From JAUYQR01 sp031415015 (GTDB lineage Bacteria; Pseudomonadota; Alphaproteobacteria; Rhodobacterales; Rhodobacteraceae), in NCBI GenBank assembly GCA_031415015.1, contig JANOQT010000112.1, positions 1 through 64,000 on the forward strand: 64,000 nucleotides of DNA, written 5' to 3'. Made by a program: the position numbers and the translations under genes. This document shows positions 63,175 through 64,000 of this stretch, piece by piece (the first letter of the stretch is position 1; each line of letters starts with the position of its first letter). The notes under the pieces were generated by a model. It did not search any database. It worked only from the letters and a program-made list of their open reading frames with translations, and was not told the DNA's origin.

Positions 63175-63795
63175 TTAGTTCTTGGCGTAGTATTCCACGA
63201 CCAGGTTCGGTTCCATCTGAACCGGATAGGGCACATCGCCCAGTGCCGGCGTGCGGACGAACTTGACGATCATCTTGTTGTGGTCGACTTCCAGGTAATC
63301 CGGCACGTCACGCTTGGTCAGCGCGATGGCTTCCAGGATCAGGCCCATCTGCTTGGACTTCTGGCGCACCTCGATCATATCGCCTTCCGACACCCGGTAG
63401 GACGCGATGTTCACCCGCTTGCCGTTGACCATCACATGGCCGTGGTTCACGAACTGACGCGCGGCGAAAATCGTCGGCACCAGCTTGGCGCGGTAAACCA
63501 CCGCATCCAGACGACGCTCCAGCAGACCCACCAGCATCTCGCCGGTGTCACCCTTGACGCGCTCGGCTTCGCCATAGATCTTGCGGAATTGCTTTTCGGT
63601 CAGGTCGCCGTAGTAGCCCTTCAGCTTCTGCTTGGCGCGCAGCTGCGTGCCGAAGTCGGACAGCTTGTTCTTGCGGCGCTGGCCGTGCTGGCCCGGACCG
63701 TATTCGCGCTTGTTGACGGGCGATTTCGGACGGCCCCAGATGTTTTCACCCATCCGGCGGTCAATTTTGTGCTTGGCAGACGTGCGTTTTGTCAC
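63175..63795 (-). CDS. rpsD: 30S ribosomal protein S4
   Basis: 206 residues. Family start MTKRTSAKHKIDRRMGENIWGR, the LRAKQKLKGYYG block and the S4 RNA-binding domain (ERRLDAVVYRAKLVPTIFAARQFV compressed near 92-115). Primary 16S rRNA-binding protein; in this group it is encoded alone, not in the alpha operon. ATG 63795 follows AGGAGA by 7 bp. Confidence 0.98.
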   Translation of the reverse strand: MTKRTSAKHKIDRRMGENIWGRPKSPVNKREYGPGQHGQRRKNKLSDFGTQLRAKQKLKGYYGDLTEKQFRKIYGEAERVKGDTGEMLVGLLERRLDAVVYRAKLVPTIFAARQFVNHGHVMVNGKRVNIASYRVSEGDMIEVRQKSKQMGLILEAIALTKRDVPDYLEVDHNKMIVKFVRTPALGDVPYPVQMEPNLVVEYYAKN

Positions 63796-63886
63796 GGCTG
63801 ATCTCCTTCTAAGTTACGAAGGGCGTTGTCCTTTCCGGGTCTCCCCGGCGACAGGCATCTTCTTGCGAAGCCCACCAACACCAATG

Positions 63887-63914
63887 AAAAGCCCCGAGGC
63901 AGGCCCCGGGACTT
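63887..63914 (-). terminator. Intrinsic terminator of a gene right of the window
   Basis: On the minus strand AAGTCCCG and CGGGGCTT pair (one G-U) and TTTTC follows. It lies upstream of rpsD and would end a minus-strand transcript entering from beyond base 64000. Bases 63915-64000 show nothing else. Confidence 0.6.
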
Positions 63915-64000
63915 GCGCGGCTTATACAGGCGGAAAGGCCAGAGTCAACAGCCCCGGACCGCACGCTCCTGCGCCACCATCTGATGCCGCAGGATTGCCG

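Overview
The window looks like a chromosomal stretch from a GC-rich alphaproteobacterium of the Rhodobacteraceae (Rhodobacter/Paracoccus type). This is inferred from gene content: a TauE/TIGR02186 pair, UbiK beside lgt, Hsp20 with DUF1150, a CIRCE-controlled groESL, an atpHAGDC cluster with an extra gene between gamma and beta, a MocE-family Rieske ferredoxin, and dense 1-4 bp gene overlaps. No rRNA, tRNA, CRISPR array or prophage was recognised. Bases 1-86 are an unbroken C run, almost certainly an artefact.

0.1-2.3 kb: a purine nucleoside phosphorylase gene split by an IS110/IS1111-type insertion. 2.3-19.5 kb: housekeeping and metabolic genes, namely a TauE exporter, a VOC protein, ubiK, lgt-midA-pgeF, an Lrp regulator divergent from trxB, bifunctional ATP sulfurylase/APS kinase, hsp20-DUF1150 behind a heat-shock-type promoter, purEK, a lipase-like hydrolase, a Nudix-GreA/B-GNAT operon and a glycosyltransferase. 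19.5-25.7 kb: groESL, a GumN protein, an MBL hydrolase, then TerC and a manganese-dependent pyrophosphatase.

25.7-34.9 kb is the main accessory locus. A LacI regulator and a six-gene operon (TIM-barrel isomerase, sugar-binding protein, permease, ATPase, SDR, inositol-2-dehydrogenase-like enzyme) face a divergent three-gene operon of a membrane desaturase/hydroxylase, a MocE-type Rieske ferredoxin and a divergent PanB homologue. The set resembles rhizobial rhizopine (moc) genes, and I infer uptake and O-demethylation of an inositol derivative. The PanB-like protein is the least explained part and could handle the one-carbon unit released.

34.9-42.8 kb: a HAD phosphatase, MaoC hydratase, ribF, YcgN, threonine aldolase, an alpha/beta hydrolase, a DsbA-like isomerase, prs, a PAP2-like protein and an H-type lectin. 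42.9-48.6 kb: the F1-ATPase operon on the minus strand with a glycosyltransferase-like gene between atpG and atpD. 48.8-64 kb: a methyltransferase, gloB, clpA, a DUF2189 protein, an NTF2-like protein, a BLUF blue-light receptor, a MotA/ExbB-like plus OmpA-like envelope pair, a ChaC-like protein, DUF2125, an extensin-like protein, tyrC-hisC, a UPF0114 membrane protein and rpsD.

Regulatory signals read directly include CIRCE next to a sigma-70 promoter (groES), an RpoH-type promoter (hsp20), a Shine-Dalgarno-sequestering hairpin (terC), palindromic LacI-operator candidates, a shared Lrp-like motif, several intrinsic terminators and a four-copy dispersed palindromic repeat.
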